Positions 8,991-18,168 of a DNA stretch of 64,000 nucleotides are shown piece after piece. Under the pieces are notes generated by a model that ran no database searches, was not told where the DNA came from, and saw only the letters and a program-made list of their open reading frames with translations. How positions within the stretch are numbered: position 1 is the stretch's first letter; every line of letters begins with the position of its first letter. This stretch comes from Saccharospirillum salsuginis. Its GTDB lineage: Bacteria; Pseudomonadota; Gammaproteobacteria; Pseudomonadales; Natronospirillaceae. The stretch covers positions 62,001 through 126,000 of the forward strand of contig NZ_BMXR01000013.1 of the NCBI RefSeq assembly GCF_014651855.1. The letters are read 5' to 3'. A program made the position numbers and the translations under genes.

Positions 8991-9899
8991 ATGGTTAGTA
9001 TTCAAAAAAGTATGGATTCGTCTCACACCTGGGATTTGTACCGCTCATTGCTGGCTGTGGTACGCGAAGGCAGCCTGTCGGCCGCCGCCCGACGGATCGG
9101 TCTGACCCAGCCGACTGTCGGCCGACACATTGATGCGTTGGAGTCCGCTCTTGGGACCGCTCTGTTCAGCCGCCACCGCAACGGACTGACGCCAACCGAA
9201 GCCGCCCTGGCCCTGGTGCCGCACGCCGAGGCCATGGAGACGGCCGCCGCGGCTTTGGTCAGAGAAGCCTCGGGCACGAGCCAAATACCGGAAGGGACGG
9301 TGCGGATCACGGCCAGCGAAGTGGTGGGCAGCGAGATCGTCCCGGGGTTGTTGGTGCCGTTTCGACAATCCTATCCGGGCATCACGGTGGAACTGGCCAC
9401 CTCGGACCAGGTGAACAATCTGCTGGTGCGCGAGGCCGACATCGCGATCCGGATGGTTCGACCGGTACAGGAAGCCCTGGTGGCCAAGCGCATCGGCCAG
9501 GTACCGGTCGGGCTGTTCGCGCACCGGCATTATCTGGCCCGGATGGGCGAGCCGTGCACCATGGAGGACTTACGCCGCCATACCCTGATCGGCTTCGATC
9601 GGGATGAAACCGCCTACCGCGCGATTCGTTCGCTCGGCATTCCGCTTGACCGCGACGTGTTTTCCTTTCGTTCGGACAGCAATGCGGCGCAGATGGCGGC
9701 TGTTCGGGCCGGACTGGGGATCGGTGGTATGCAGAGCCGGATCGCCCGACAGACTCCGGACCTGTGCCCGGTACTGTCGGAAGCGTTTCATTTCGATCTG
9801 GAAATGTGGTTGGTGATGCATGAAGACCTGAGATCCGTGCATCGTGTTCGGCTGTTGTACGATCACTTGGCCGAGAGCCTGAAACCCTGGGTCAGCTAG
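8991..9899 (+). CDS. LysR-family transcriptional regulator
   Basis: This DNA-binding regulator has about 302 aa. The N-terminal winged helix-turn-helix is clear (LLAVVREGSLSAAARRIGLTQPTVGRHIDALE), followed by a periplasmic-binding-like effector domain of about 200 residues. ATG 8991 and ATG 9012 are both possible starts, and neither has a strong ribosome-binding site. It is divergent from the SDR-like gene across 85 nt, so that gene is its likely target. Its 3' end overlaps the convergent NDUFA9-like gene by 8 nt. The effector is unknown. Confidence 0.9.
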   Translation: MVSIQKSMDSSHTWDLYRSLLAVVREGSLSAAARRIGLTQPTVGRHIDALESALGTALFSRHRNGLTPTEAALALVPHAEAMETAAAALVREASGTSQIPEGTVRITASEVVGSEIVPGLLVPFRQSYPGITVELATSDQVNNLLVREADIAIRMVRPVQEALVAKRIGQVPVGLFAHRHYLARMGEPCTMEDLRRHTLIGFDRDETAYRAIRSLGIPLDRDVFSFRSDSNAAQMAAVRAGLGIGGMQSRIARQTPDLCPVLSEAFHFDLEMWLVMHEDLRSVHRVRLLYDHLAESLKPWVS

Positions 9900-10797
9900 C
9901 CAGGCATGCCTCCAGCAGGTCCTCGACCGAGCGCGGCTCTATACCCAGCGATTCAAAGCCCCGGGCATCGTCGCCAACCCGATTGTCCTGTTCCATCAGG
10001 ATAACCTGGTCCCGCGTCAGGGGCGCCCCGGGCAACAGCGACGCCAGGCTCGCCAGACCACGCCAGACCAGGAAGGGTACCGGTACCAGGAGCCGGCGCC
10101 GGCCATGATGGCGCAACACCATCCGCACCAGTTCCCGGTATCGGTACAGTGTTCCACCGCCCAGTTCGAATATCTGCCCTCGGGCATCATCCCGAGCCAT
10201 GGCCTGGTGGACGGCCCGGGCCACATCCTCGACGTAGACAGGTTGGAGGCGTGTATTGCCGGCGCCGAACAGCGGAATGACAGGCATCAGGGTGATGCGG
10301 GACAATGCGGTGAGCAAGGCGTCCTCCGGTCCGAACAACACACTGGGTCGCAGAATTGTCGCCTGAGGAAAAACCGCCCAGACCCGGTTTTCCCCCCGCG
10401 CCCGGGCACGGACATAGGTCGAATCGGATTCGGTATCGACGCCGATGCCGGATATGTGTACCAGACGTTCAATGCCGCGCTCCCGTGCCGTCTCGGCCAG
10501 CCGTTCCGCGCCGTCCACATGTACCGCTTCGAAGGTGTTTCGGCCACCGGATTCAACGTAGAGGCTGACCGCGTTGACGACACCCCGGGCATCGTCCAGT
10601 GCCTTCCCGACTGAAGCCGCATCGTGCAGATCCGCCCGAACCCACTCGACCGAAACCGCGCGATCGTCGATACCTGGCGGTGGAGTCGGGTGCCGGGCGG
10701 CGATGCGTACAGGATAGCCGGCATCCAGCAGCGCGCGTACGATTCGACGTCCCAGAAAACCGGTGCCGCCGAAGACAGTGATCCATTGAGGTTTCAT
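9892..10797 (-). CDS. NAD(P)-binding protein, complex I NDUFA9-like (atypical SDR)
   Basis: This 301-aa protein starts ITVFGGTGFLGRRIVRALL, the NAD(P)-binding motif of atypical short-chain dehydrogenases. The central segments LVHISGIGVDTES and ILRPSVLFGPEDALL are typical of the NDUFA9-like/NmrA-like group seen widely in proteobacteria. These proteins bind dinucleotides but often lack the Tyr-Lys catalytic pair, so the reaction is unknown. It lies 6 nt downstream of the ABM-like gene on the same strand, so the two are probably co-transcribed. It is the second atypical SDR in this 3-kb stretch. Confidence 0.82.
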   Translation of the reverse strand: MKPQWITVFGGTGFLGRRIVRALLDAGYPVRIAARHPTPPPGIDDRAVSVEWVRADLHDAASVGKALDDARGVVNAVSLYVESGGRNTFEAVHVDGAERLAETARERGIERLVHISGIGVDTESDSTYVRARARGENRVWAVFPQATILRPSVLFGPEDALLTALSRITLMPVIPLFGAGNTRLQPVYVEDVARAVHQAMARDDARGQIFELGGGTLYRYRELVRMVLRHHGRRRLLVPVPFLVWRGLASLASLLPGAPLTRDQVILMEQDNRVGDDARGFESLGIEPRSVEDLLEACLAS

Positions 10798-10803
10798 ACG
10801 CGT

Positions 10804-11118
10804 TTAAAGCGGAGCAAATTCCGAGAACAACCCCGAGGCTTCCGGGACCTGCGCGATCGGGATGTAATCGCAGACTTCGGCGTAGTCCCGCCACATTTGC
10901 TGTATCACCGGGTTGTTGTGTGCGCGGTCGATGTCCTCCCGGGAACGCCACTCGAAGACTTCGACAACCGTGCCGTCTTCGGCTCGCATAAGAATGGAAT
11001 CCCGGTCAGTGACCAACTGCTCGGCCTTGAGAATGCTCAGGTGGGTTTTGGCCAGAGCTTGCAACTCGGCCGACTTTCCGGGTTTCGGCCGGTAAGCTAC
11101 GATGACGATTCTGCCCAT
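10804..11118 (-). CDS. ABM-like dimeric alpha/beta-barrel protein
   Basis: A small cytoplasmic protein of 104 aa. The opening IVIVAYRPKPGKSAELQAL and the central VVEVFEWRSREDIDRAHNN fit the antibiotic-biosynthesis-monooxygenase/EthD-like ferredoxin fold, which acts as a dimer. Such proteins range from heme-degrading to quinone-modifying enzymes, so no substrate can be assigned. It is the first gene of a probable two-gene operon with the NDUFA9-like protein. AAGGATA precedes the ATG at usable spacing. Confidence 0.7.
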   Translation of the reverse strand: MGRIVIVAYRPKPGKSAELQALAKTHLSILKAEQLVTDRDSILMRAEDGTVVEVFEWRSREDIDRAHNNPVIQQMWRDYAEVCDYIPIAQVPEASGLFSEFAPL

Positions 11119-11195
11119 GACGGTATCCTTTTGTTAACGTTTCGCCACTACACTTGGACTGCAACGTAGTTGATTGACGCCCAAAGTAAATCGGA

Positions 11196-11912
11196 ATGCC
11201 CATGTTCACGAGATTAATCACCATCGCCCGGTGTGTGCTGGTCGCCGCAGGCGGATGGGTCGCGACCGCGAATGCGGATCCATATGTCAGTCTGTCTTAC
11301 GGCAATGCCCTTAATGCCACCGAGACCATCACCATCGAGCCGGACGAGGATGCTCATTACGAGCCCATCACCTTCGAGGCCGATTTCGAAAGCCGCGGAC
11401 TGAAGCTGCCTCCGTTCTATTCCTTCAAGCTGGGTTGGAGCTATGAGCCCCGTCAATGGCGATGGGAAGTCGAGTTGCTGCATCAGAAACTGCATGTTCC
11501 GGACGAAGATCTGCCGCCCCAACTGGAACACTTCGAGGTCACCCACGGATTCAATCTGTTTCTGTTCAATCTGAGCCATCCACTGCCGAACCACGACCTG
11601 CGGGCCCGGTTGGGGGTGGGCACCATCCTGGCTCACCCCGACATCTACATTTATGACGAAAACGGCGATCCCCAACTGGCCGACCCCGACAAGTTCGGCG
11701 AGATACCGGGTTTTCTGGACGACCGTTATTTTTTCGGCGGTTATGCCTTGCAAGGGGCGGTGCAAAAGCACTGGGCGCTGAGCCCGCGTAATGGCCTGGT
11801 CGCCGAGCTCAAGCTGATGCACGCCAAAACCCGGCTGCCGGTCTATCGCGGTGAGGTGGATGTGCCCAATACGGCCATAGCCTTTCTCCTGGGTTACGAG
11901 TTCGGGGGGTAG
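11196..11912 (+). CDS. Probable outer-membrane beta-barrel protein
   Basis: A 238-aa protein with a predicted Sec signal peptide (hydrophobic residues about 8-25, cleavage near ATANA-DPYV). The body has alternating, aromatic-rich strands (YSFKLGWSYEPRQWRWEVELLHQKL) and ends LLGYEF-GG, close to the aromatic C-terminal strand of outer-membrane barrels. This resembles the small OmpW/OmpA-like barrel or acyloxyacyl-type porin group, but I cannot place it in a named family. ATG 11202 is an alternative start. It is monocistronic as far as can be seen. Confidence 0.6.
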   Translation: MPMFTRLITIARCVLVAAGGWVATANADPYVSLSYGNALNATETITIEPDEDAHYEPITFEADFESRGLKLPPFYSFKLGWSYEPRQWRWEVELLHQKLHVPDEDLPPQLEHFEVTHGFNLFLFNLSHPLPNHDLRARLGVGTILAHPDIYIYDENGDPQLADPDKFGEIPGFLDDRYFFGGYALQGAVQKHWALSPRNGLVAELKLMHAKTRLPVYRGEVDVPNTAIAFLLGYEFGG

Positions 11913-11982
11913 TGCCCTTTGGCAATCCGGTTTTGAACGTCTAGTCTGGCGCTACACCAATAGATCACGGGAGGGAATCGAT

Positions 11983-12501
11983 ATGACCGCGACCCTGATC
12001 GCCCAACAAGCTGATATCACCACCCTCGACGTCGATGCCATCGTCAACGCCGCCAACACCTCGCTGCTTGGGGGCGGTGGCGTCGACGGGGCCATTCACC
12101 GGGCCGCCGGCCCCGAACTGTTGAAGGAATGTCGCACCCTGAACGGCTGCGATACCGGCGATGCCAAGGTCACCCAAGGCTATCAACTGCCCGCCCGTTG
12201 GGTTATCCACACCGTTGGACCGGTCTGGCACGGTGGGGATCGGGGCGAAGCCGAGCAATTGGCGGCCTGCTATCGCCGATCGATGGAGGAAGTGGAACGG
12301 GTTGGCGCGGCCAGCATCGCCTTTCCCGGCATCAGCACCGGCGTCTACGGCTATCCGGCCGATCAGGCGGCCCGCATCGCGATCGACACCGTGCGCAAGA
12401 TGCTCAGTGCGTGCCCCTCCATCGAGCGGGCGGTCTTTTGTTGCTTTTCCGAGCAGGACCTGGCGCTATACCAGGATATCCTGAACCAGGCGGAACACTG
12501 A
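11983..12501 (+). CDS. Macro-domain protein, O-acetyl-ADP-ribose deacetylase (YmdB-like)
   Basis: A single macro domain fills this 172-aa protein. The signatures are VDAIVNAANTSLLGGGGVDG (ADP-ribose-binding and catalytic Asn/Gly loop), WVIHTVGPVW and FPGISTGVYGYP. Family members remove ADP-ribose or O-acetyl-ADP-ribose, and E. coli YmdB also modulates RNase III. GGGAGG precedes ATG 11983 at good spacing. An Mpo1-like protein follows after 79 nt. The enzyme call is secure; the cellular substrate is not. Confidence 0.92.
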   Translation: MTATLIAQQADITTLDVDAIVNAANTSLLGGGGVDGAIHRAAGPELLKECRTLNGCDTGDAKVTQGYQLPARWVIHTVGPVWHGGDRGEAEQLAACYRRSMEEVERVGAASIAFPGISTGVYGYPADQAARIAIDTVRKMLSACPSIERAVFCCFSEQDLALYQDILNQAEH

Positions 12502-12580
12502 TAACCACTGGCCCGGCGGACGCGGACTCCCGGGTCGACTCAGCCGGGCCGGACCCGAGAATAACAATGAGAGGCTCTCT

Positions 12581-12919
12581 ATGAGCGAAGAACGTTTTAC
12601 CCGCTTTGCCGACTTCTATCCGTATTATCTGGCCGAGCACAGGCATCCGCTGTGTCGGGCGATGCATTACATCGGCAGCACCGGTGTGCTGGCCCTATTG
12701 GCGATCGCCTGGATAACGGGGCAGTGGCTCTGGCTGCTGGGGGTGCCCGTCATGGGGTATGGGTTCGCCTGGATCGGCCACTTCTTCATCGAGAAGAATC
12801 GCCCGGCCACCTTTACCTATCCATTTTACAGTCTGGCCGGGGACTGGGTGATGTACTTTGAATTCCTCACCGGTCGATTGAAAGCCCGCCTGAGGCAGCC
12901 TGGGTCAACCGACCGTTAA
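12581..12919 (+). CDS. Mpo1-like (DUF962) membrane protein
   Basis: A 112-aa integral membrane protein with conserved FADFYPYYLAEHRHPLCRAMHYIG at the N-terminus, including the His residues typical of the DUF962/Mpo1 family, then two membrane helices (about 33-50 and 52-70) and FIEKNRPATFTYPFYSLAGDW. Yeast Mpo1 is an iron-dependent dioxygenase in fatty-acid alpha-oxidation; the bacterial role is untested as far as I know. Its stop overlaps the convergent uvrA stop by 4 nt. Confidence 0.85.
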   Translation: MSEERFTRFADFYPYYLAEHRHPLCRAMHYIGSTGVLALLAIAWITGQWLWLLGVPVMGYGFAWIGHFFIEKNRPATFTYPFYSLAGDWVMYFEFLTGRLKARLRQPGSTDR

Positions 12920-15744
12920 CTGCGCTCCAGCAATGGCTTGAGGTAGTGCCCGGTGACCGAGGCCGGATTATCGGCGATTGTCCGGGGCGTGCCCTCGGCG
13001 ATGATCTGACCGCCCCGGCTGCCGCCTTCCGGACCCAGATCGATGATCCAGTCCGCCGTTTTGATGACGTCGAGGTTGTGTTCGATCACCACCACGGAAT
13101 TGCCGTGATCGCGCAAGCGATGCAGCACCGCCAGCAATTGCTTGATGTCTTGGAAGTGCAGACCGGTGGTCGGCTCGTCCAATATGTAAAGCGTGCTGCC
13201 TGTGTCGCGCTTGGACAGCTCTCGCGCCAGCTTGACCCGCTGCGCCTCACCGCCGGACAGGGTGGTGGCGCTCTGGCCGAGCTTGACGTAGGTCAGGCCG
13301 ACATCGATCAGTGTCTGCAGCTTTCGCGCCAGTGCCGGAATCGCATCGAAGAATTCGCGCGCCTCTTCGATGGTCATTTCCAGCACTTCGTGAATGTTCT
13401 TGCCCTTGTAGCGGACTTCCAGCGTTTCCCGGTTGTAGCGTTTGCCCTGGCAGACATCACAGGACACATAAATATCCGCCAGGAAGTGCATCTCGACCTT
13501 GATCAAACCGTCGCCCTGGCAGGCCTCGCAGCGCCCGCCCTTGACGTTGAAGCTGAATCGACCGGGCTGGTAACCGCGTGAGCGGGCTTCCGGAGTCCCG
13601 GCGAACAGGTCACGCACCGCGGTAAAGATACCGGTGTAGGTGGCCGGATTGGAGCGCGGCGTACGGCCGATTGGGCTCTGGTCGATGTCGACCACCTTGT
13701 CCAGATGCTCCAGACCGTGAATCTCGTCGTGTGCCGCCGGCGACAGGGCCGTGGCTTTGTTCAGACGGGTGGCCGCGAGCGGGTAGAGTGTCTGGTTGAT
13801 CAAGGTGGACTTGCCCGACCCGGAGACGCCGGTTACACAGGTCAGCAGGCCCAACGGCAGGTTCAGCGTCACCGATTGCAGATTGTTGCCAGTCGCGCCG
13901 GTCAGGACCAGTTGTTTCTCCGGGTTGCGTTCGGTGGGTTGCTTCGGCACCTCGATTCGCTGCTTGCCGCTCAGGTACTGGCCGGTCAGCGAATTCTTGT
14001 TGTTCATGATCTGGCGCGGGGTGCCCGAGGCCACGACTTCGCCGCCGTGGATGCCGGCGCCCGGGCCGATGTCGAGCACGAAATCGGCGGCGCGGATGGC
14101 GTCCTCGTCGTGTTCGACCACCAATACCGTGTTACCCATGTCGCGCAGGTTGGTCAGCGTCTGCAGCAATCGGTCGTTGTCGCGCTGGTGCAGGCCGATC
14201 GACGGTTCGTCCAGAATGTACATTACGCCGACCAGTCCGGCACCGATCTGGCTGGCCAGACGGATACGCTGGGTTTCTCCGCCGGACAGGGTGTCCGCGC
14301 TGCGATCGAGCGTCAGGTAGTCGAGGCCGACGTTGACCAGGAAACTGAGCCGCTGAATGATTTCGCGCAGGATCTTCTCGGCGATCTGGGCACGGGCACC
14401 GGTCAGGGTCAGGCCGTCGAAATAGCTCAACGCATCGCCGATCGACATATGGGTCACTTCGGGCAGGTTGATGCCCTTGACGAACACATGCCGGGCGCTT
14501 TCCTTCAGTCGGCTGCCGTGGCAATTCGGGCAGGGCTGTTCGGTCAGGTTTTTGGACAGTTCCTCGCGCACCATCTGGCTGTCGGTTTCGCGGTAGCGCC
14601 GCTCCATGTTGGGCAGCACGCCCTCGAAGACATGTTTGCGACTGTAGACAGAGCCCCGGCTGTTGACGTACGAGAACTCGATTTCGGTATCGCCGCTGCC
14701 TTCCAGCACAGTGCGCTGAAACCGTTTGGGTAGCTTGCCAAAGGGCCGGTCGATATCGACCCCGTAGTGCTCGCCCAGCGCCTGTAATTGGCTGAAATAG
14801 TAGACCGCGCGCCGGTCCCAGCCGGCGATGGCGCCTTCGGCCAGCGAGCGGGTCGGGTCGCGTACCACCTTGGCGTTGTCGAAATACTGTTTCACACCCA
14901 GGCCATCGCAGCCTTCACAGGCGCCGGCCGGATTGTTGAATGAGAACATGCGCGGCTCGAGTTCGGCGATGGAATAGCCGCAGACCGGGCAGGCGAAACG
15001 GTTCGAGAACAGCATGTCTTCGCCGTCTCCGTCCATCCAGACAATCCGGGTAATGCCACCGGAGAGCGTCAGACAGGTCTCGAACGACTCGGCCAGGCGC
15101 AATTTCAGGTCCTCGCGAACCTTAAAACGGTCAACGACCGCCTCGATGCTGTGCTTGCGCTTCTTGTCGAGTGCCGGCACCTCGTCCAGGTCCATCACCG
15201 TGCCGTCCACCCGCACGCGCACAAAACCCTGGGCGCGCAGTTCATTGAACACATGCAGGTGCTCCCCTTTACGGTCGCTGATCAGCGGCGCCAGCATCAT
15301 CAGCTTGCTGCCTTCGGGCAGGGCGACGACCTGGTCGACCATCTGACTGATGGTCTGGGCTTCGAGCGGCTCATCGTGCTCGGGGCAACGCGGCTCGCCG
15401 ACACGGGCGTAGAGCAGTCGCAGGTAATCGTAGATTTCGGTGGTGGTGCCGACGGTGGACCGGGGGTTGTGGCTGGTGGTCTTCTGTTCAATGGAGATGG
15501 CCGGAGACAAGCCTTCTATGTGGTCGACGTCGGGTTTCTCCATCATCGACAGGAATTGCCGGGCATAGGTGGAGAGGGATTCCACATAGCGACGCTGGCC
15601 TTCGGCATACAGCGTATCGAAAGCCAGCGACGATTTGCCGGAGCCGGACAGGCCGGTGATGACGACCAGTTTGTCGCGGGGGATGTCGACGTTGATGTTC
15701 TTCAGGTTGTGGGTGCGGGCACCCTGGACGGAGATCTTGTCCAT
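12916..15744 (-). CDS. uvrA: Excinuclease ABC subunit A
   Basis: UvrA (942 aa, the family length) is the damage-sensing ATPase of nucleotide excision repair; it dimerises and loads UvrB at lesions. Two ABC modules are visible: Walker A GLSGSGKSS near residue 31 and GVSGSGKST near 640, with signatures LSGGETQRIRLASQ and LSGGEAQRVKLARE. Zinc-binding cysteine sets lie in CPVCGYSIAELEP and CEACQGDGL/CDVCQGKRYN. A LexA box sits 78-93 nt upstream of the start, so SOS control is very likely. The uvrA / MFS / ssb order resembles that of pseudomonads. Confidence 0.97.
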   Translation of the reverse strand: MDKISVQGARTHNLKNINVDIPRDKLVVITGLSGSGKSSLAFDTLYAEGQRRYVESLSTYARQFLSMMEKPDVDHIEGLSPAISIEQKTTSHNPRSTVGTTTEIYDYLRLLYARVGEPRCPEHDEPLEAQTISQMVDQVVALPEGSKLMMLAPLISDRKGEHLHVFNELRAQGFVRVRVDGTVMDLDEVPALDKKRKHSIEAVVDRFKVREDLKLRLAESFETCLTLSGGITRIVWMDGDGEDMLFSNRFACPVCGYSIAELEPRMFSFNNPAGACEGCDGLGVKQYFDNAKVVRDPTRSLAEGAIAGWDRRAVYYFSQLQALGEHYGVDIDRPFGKLPKRFQRTVLEGSGDTEIEFSYVNSRGSVYSRKHVFEGVLPNMERRYRETDSQMVREELSKNLTEQPCPNCHGSRLKESARHVFVKGINLPEVTHMSIGDALSYFDGLTLTGARAQIAEKILREIIQRLSFLVNVGLDYLTLDRSADTLSGGETQRIRLASQIGAGLVGVMYILDEPSIGLHQRDNDRLLQTLTNLRDMGNTVLVVEHDEDAIRAADFVLDIGPGAGIHGGEVVASGTPRQIMNNKNSLTGQYLSGKQRIEVPKQPTERNPEKQLVLTGATGNNLQSVTLNLPLGLLTCVTGVSGSGKSTLINQTLYPLAATRLNKATALSPAAHDEIHGLEHLDKVVDIDQSPIGRTPRSNPATYTGIFTAVRDLFAGTPEARSRGYQPGRFSFNVKGGRCEACQGDGLIKVEMHFLADIYVSCDVCQGKRYNRETLEVRYKGKNIHEVLEMTIEEAREFFDAIPALARKLQTLIDVGLTYVKLGQSATTLSGGEAQRVKLARELSKRDTGSTLYILDEPTTGLHFQDIKQLLAVLHRLRDHGNSVVVIEHNLDVIKTADWIIDLGPEGGSRGGQIIAEGTPRTIADNPASVTGHYLKPLLERS

Positions 15745-15821
15745 GCAATCCTCATGTTCCGGCTGCGGCTGGGAAACCTCGTTCGACCCGTTTCACAGGT
15801 CATTGGCAGCCGCACAGTTTA

Positions 15822-15837
15822 CTGTATAAATGTACAG
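15822..15837 (-). promoter_or_regulatory. LexA box (SOS operator) upstream of uvrA
   Basis: CTGTATAAATGTACAG fits the gammaproteobacterial LexA consensus CTGT-N8-ACAG exactly, in an AT-rich patch at promoter distance from uvrA. SOS regulation of uvrA is established in E. coli. The two GGA-hairpin repeats between this box and the MFS gene separate it from ssb, so shared control of uvrA and ssb, as in E. coli, is unlikely. Confidence 0.88.
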
Positions 15838-15857
15838 AACCCAAGTGGGTGGGTTGA

Positions 15858-15997
15858 GTGCCGGGAACCCGCGATGGCTGCCCGGTACGCTCTTCCGGGG
15901 TCGCCGTGAATACATCCATGTAGGCTTGACCGCAGCATCCATGCTGCGCACATCCCCGGCTGAGCGCACCGGGCATCCACCGCTAGTCAGCGTTGCC
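15858..15997 (-). repeat. GGA-hairpin repeat, copy 4 (paired with copy 5)
   Basis: The left end GTGCCGGGAACCCGC and the arms (about 15873-15900 with 15955-15982) mark a copy whose GGA strand is the minus strand. On that strand the hairpins are GCAGCATGGATGCTGC and TACATGGATGTA; the second is an exact ACANGGANGU match. The arms carry two G-U pairs on the minus strand. It lies upstream of the LexA box, so it is probably outside the uvrA transcript. Copy 5 follows about 50 nt later in inverted orientation. Confidence 0.85.
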
Positions 15998-16047
15998 TGC
16001 ACCACACCTCATTCTAAGCTGCTATTGAAGCATGTGTTCTACTTTGG

Positions 16048-16179
16048 ACTAGCGCTGGTTGGTCGGTGTACCTATTCGGGGATGTCGGCCGCCTGGATGG
16101 CGGCCGTCAAGCCCCCATGGATGGGTTCACGGCGACCCCGAATAGGTATACCGACCAACCAGTGCGGGTTTTGGCAACC
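16048..16179 (+). repeat. GGA-hairpin repeat, copy 5 (paired with copy 4)
   Basis: Arms 16055-16081 and 16136-16162 match at 26 of 27 positions, the exception being a G-U pair. The centre (inner arm plus both hairpins) is identical to copy 2, while the outer arms are unrelated to those of copy 2 yet complementary to each other. It is in the sense of the downstream MFS gene and may sit in its leader. Confidence 0.87.
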
Positions 16180-16292
16180 AAGCCATAAATACCGCTTAGA
16201 GTGACGCCCACCACGATAGATTTCTGGTACCATGCGCAGCTTTCAGCGGGCGGACTCGCCTGCGGCTACTGGAATACGAACGACGTCGAGAT

Positions 16293-17471
16293 ATGGCTTT
16301 CAACGCATTGGAAAAAAAGGCCCTGACCGGGCTGTCCCTGCTGTATGCATCCCGGATGTTGGGTCTCTTTATGGTACTGCCGGTCCTGACGCTTTATGGG
16401 CAGGATCTGGACGGTGCTACGACTCAGTTGCTGGGTCTGGCGCTGGGTATCTATGGGATTACCCAGGCGGTGTTGCAGCTACCGCTGGGCATGCTGTCGG
16501 ACCGGGTCGGGCGCAAACCGGTTATTCTGGCCGGTCTGGGTGTGTTTCTGGCCGGGTCGGTGCTGGCGGCGCTGGCGGATCATGTCCTGTGGCTGGTCGT
16601 CGGCCGTGCGCTTCAGGGCGCCGGGGCGATCGCGAGTGTGGTATTGGCATTGCTGGCGGATTACACCCGTGAGTCGGAACGGACCAAGGCGATGGCGATC
16701 GTTGGAGCCATCATCGGCGCGTCCTTTGTACTGGCGGTCATTGTCGGGCCGATCCTGGCGGATGCCTTCGATTTGAGCGGCGTGTTCTGGTCGACGGCGC
16801 TGCTGGCGCTGCTCGGGATGGCGGTATTGGCCTGGTTGCCGCACCCGCCCCAGGCCCGTGTGCATGAAGAGCGGCAATTGCATTTGCGGCAGCTGGGCGC
16901 AGTGCTCGGCGATCGGCGGCTGTCGCCGCTGAGCCTCGGGATCTTCAGCCTTCACCTGACCATGACGGCGTTGTTCGTGGGGCTGCCCGTAGTGTTGACC
17001 CGTCAGGGCATTGGCGGCGATCAGTTGGGTTGGGTCTACGCACCGGTCATGGTGCTGTCTTTCGTCGCCATGGTCCCCATGATTATGGTGGCCGAGCGGC
17101 GCAAGGCGCATGTGCCGGTGCTGCGCTGGGCGGCCGTATTATTGGCACTGGCCGTATTGGGGTTGGGTTTCAGTGAGAGCGCGGCCCTGAGCATCGGCCT
17201 GATCTGGCTGTTTTTCGTGGGCTTCAACTTCATGGAAGCGACCCTGCCTTCACTCATCAGCCGACGGGCGCCGGTCACGGCGCGCGGAACGGCGATGGGC
17301 GTGTTTTCCACCAGCCAGTTCCTGGGCGCCGCCTGCGGTGGCCTGGTGGGTGGTTGGGCTTTCAGCACCTTCGATATGACCGGCATTGCTGCGATCTCGC
17401 TCGCAGTCATATTGCTTTGGTTGGTGATAGTATGGTGGGCTGAACGACGCGATGAGAAGTGGGCGTATTGA
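16293..17471 (+). CDS. MFS transporter (drug/metabolite efflux type)
   Basis: A 12-helix major facilitator of 392 aa in the inner membrane. The motif-A loop GMLSDRVGRKPVI between helices 2 and 3 is clear, and the segment RALQGAGAIASVVLALLADYT is typical of 12-TM proton-driven efflux carriers (YajR-like). The substrate is unknown. It lies between uvrA and ssb, where pseudomonads also carry an MFS gene, so the position is ancestral rather than acquired. It is followed by ssb after 112 nt. Confidence 0.88.
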   Translation: MAFNALEKKALTGLSLLYASRMLGLFMVLPVLTLYGQDLDGATTQLLGLALGIYGITQAVLQLPLGMLSDRVGRKPVILAGLGVFLAGSVLAALADHVLWLVVGRALQGAGAIASVVLALLADYTRESERTKAMAIVGAIIGASFVLAVIVGPILADAFDLSGVFWSTALLALLGMAVLAWLPHPPQARVHEERQLHLRQLGAVLGDRRLSPLSLGIFSLHLTMTALFVGLPVVLTRQGIGGDQLGWVYAPVMVLSFVAMVPMIMVAERRKAHVPVLRWAAVLLALAVLGLGFSESAALSIGLIWLFFVGFNFMEATLPSLISRRAPVTARGTAMGVFSTSQFLGAACGGLVGGWAFSTFDMTGIAAISLAVILLWLVIVWWAERRDEKWAY

Positions 17472-17583
17472 GCTGGACAGCCGGCTCACAATGAGATCGA
17501 ATCACGGGTGGATGTGGGTTGAACCGACTCGGGTAGGGCGACATTCATCACGGAAAGTACAGACTGATACAGGATAAAAGACT

Positions 17584-18156
17584 ATGGCACGTGGAACGGT
17601 AAACAAGGTGATCATTCTGGGGCGTCTGGGTCAGGACCCGGACGTGCGGGCGACGGCTTCGGGAACCCAGGTGGTCAATCTGAATGTGGCGACCAACGAA
17701 CTCGGGCCGCGCGATGAGCAGGGCAATCGTCAGGATTCCACCGAATGGCACCGGATTGTGCTCTTCGGCCGCATGGCGGAAAACGCCGCCAGCTACCTGC
17801 GTAAGGGCTCACAGGTCTATATCGAAGGCCGGTTGCAGACCCGTAAATGGCAGGATCAGAACGGCAACGATCGCTATTCCACCGAGATCGTCGGTAACGA
17901 AATGCAGTTCATTGGCGGACGTGGTGACAATCAGGGTCAGGGCCAGGGCGGCGGATTTGCCGGTCAGAACCAGGGCTTCGGTGGTCAACCTCAGCCCCAG
18001 AGTGGCTTTGGCGGCCAGCCTCAGGGCGGTCAGCCGCAACAAGGGGGCTACGGCGGTGGTCAGCCGAATCGTCCGGCGCCCAGTCAACCGGCACCGCAGC
18101 CGAGCAATCAGCCTTCCAATAACTTCGACGATTTCGACGACGACATCCCGTTCTAA
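17584..18156 (+). CDS. ssb: Single-stranded DNA-binding protein
   Basis: SSB coats single-stranded DNA as a tetramer and recruits repair and replication partners. The OB fold occupies about residues 1-110 (VNKVIILGRLGQDPDVRATA; STEWHRIVLFGRMAENAASYLRKGSQVYIEGRLQTRKW). A Gly/Gln/Pro-rich linker follows, and the acidic partner-binding tip FDDDIPF ends the protein. Length (190 aa) and tip are typical. ATG 17584 gives the canonical MARGTVNKVI start. Confidence 0.97.
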   Translation: MARGTVNKVIILGRLGQDPDVRATASGTQVVNLNVATNELGPRDEQGNRQDSTEWHRIVLFGRMAENAASYLRKGSQVYIEGRLQTRKWQDQNGNDRYSTEIVGNEMQFIGGRGDNQGQGQGGGFAGQNQGFGGQPQPQSGFGGQPQGGQPQQGGYGGGQPNRPAPSQPAPQPSNQPSNNFDDFDDDIPF

Positions 18157-18168
18157 GGCAGGTCTGGC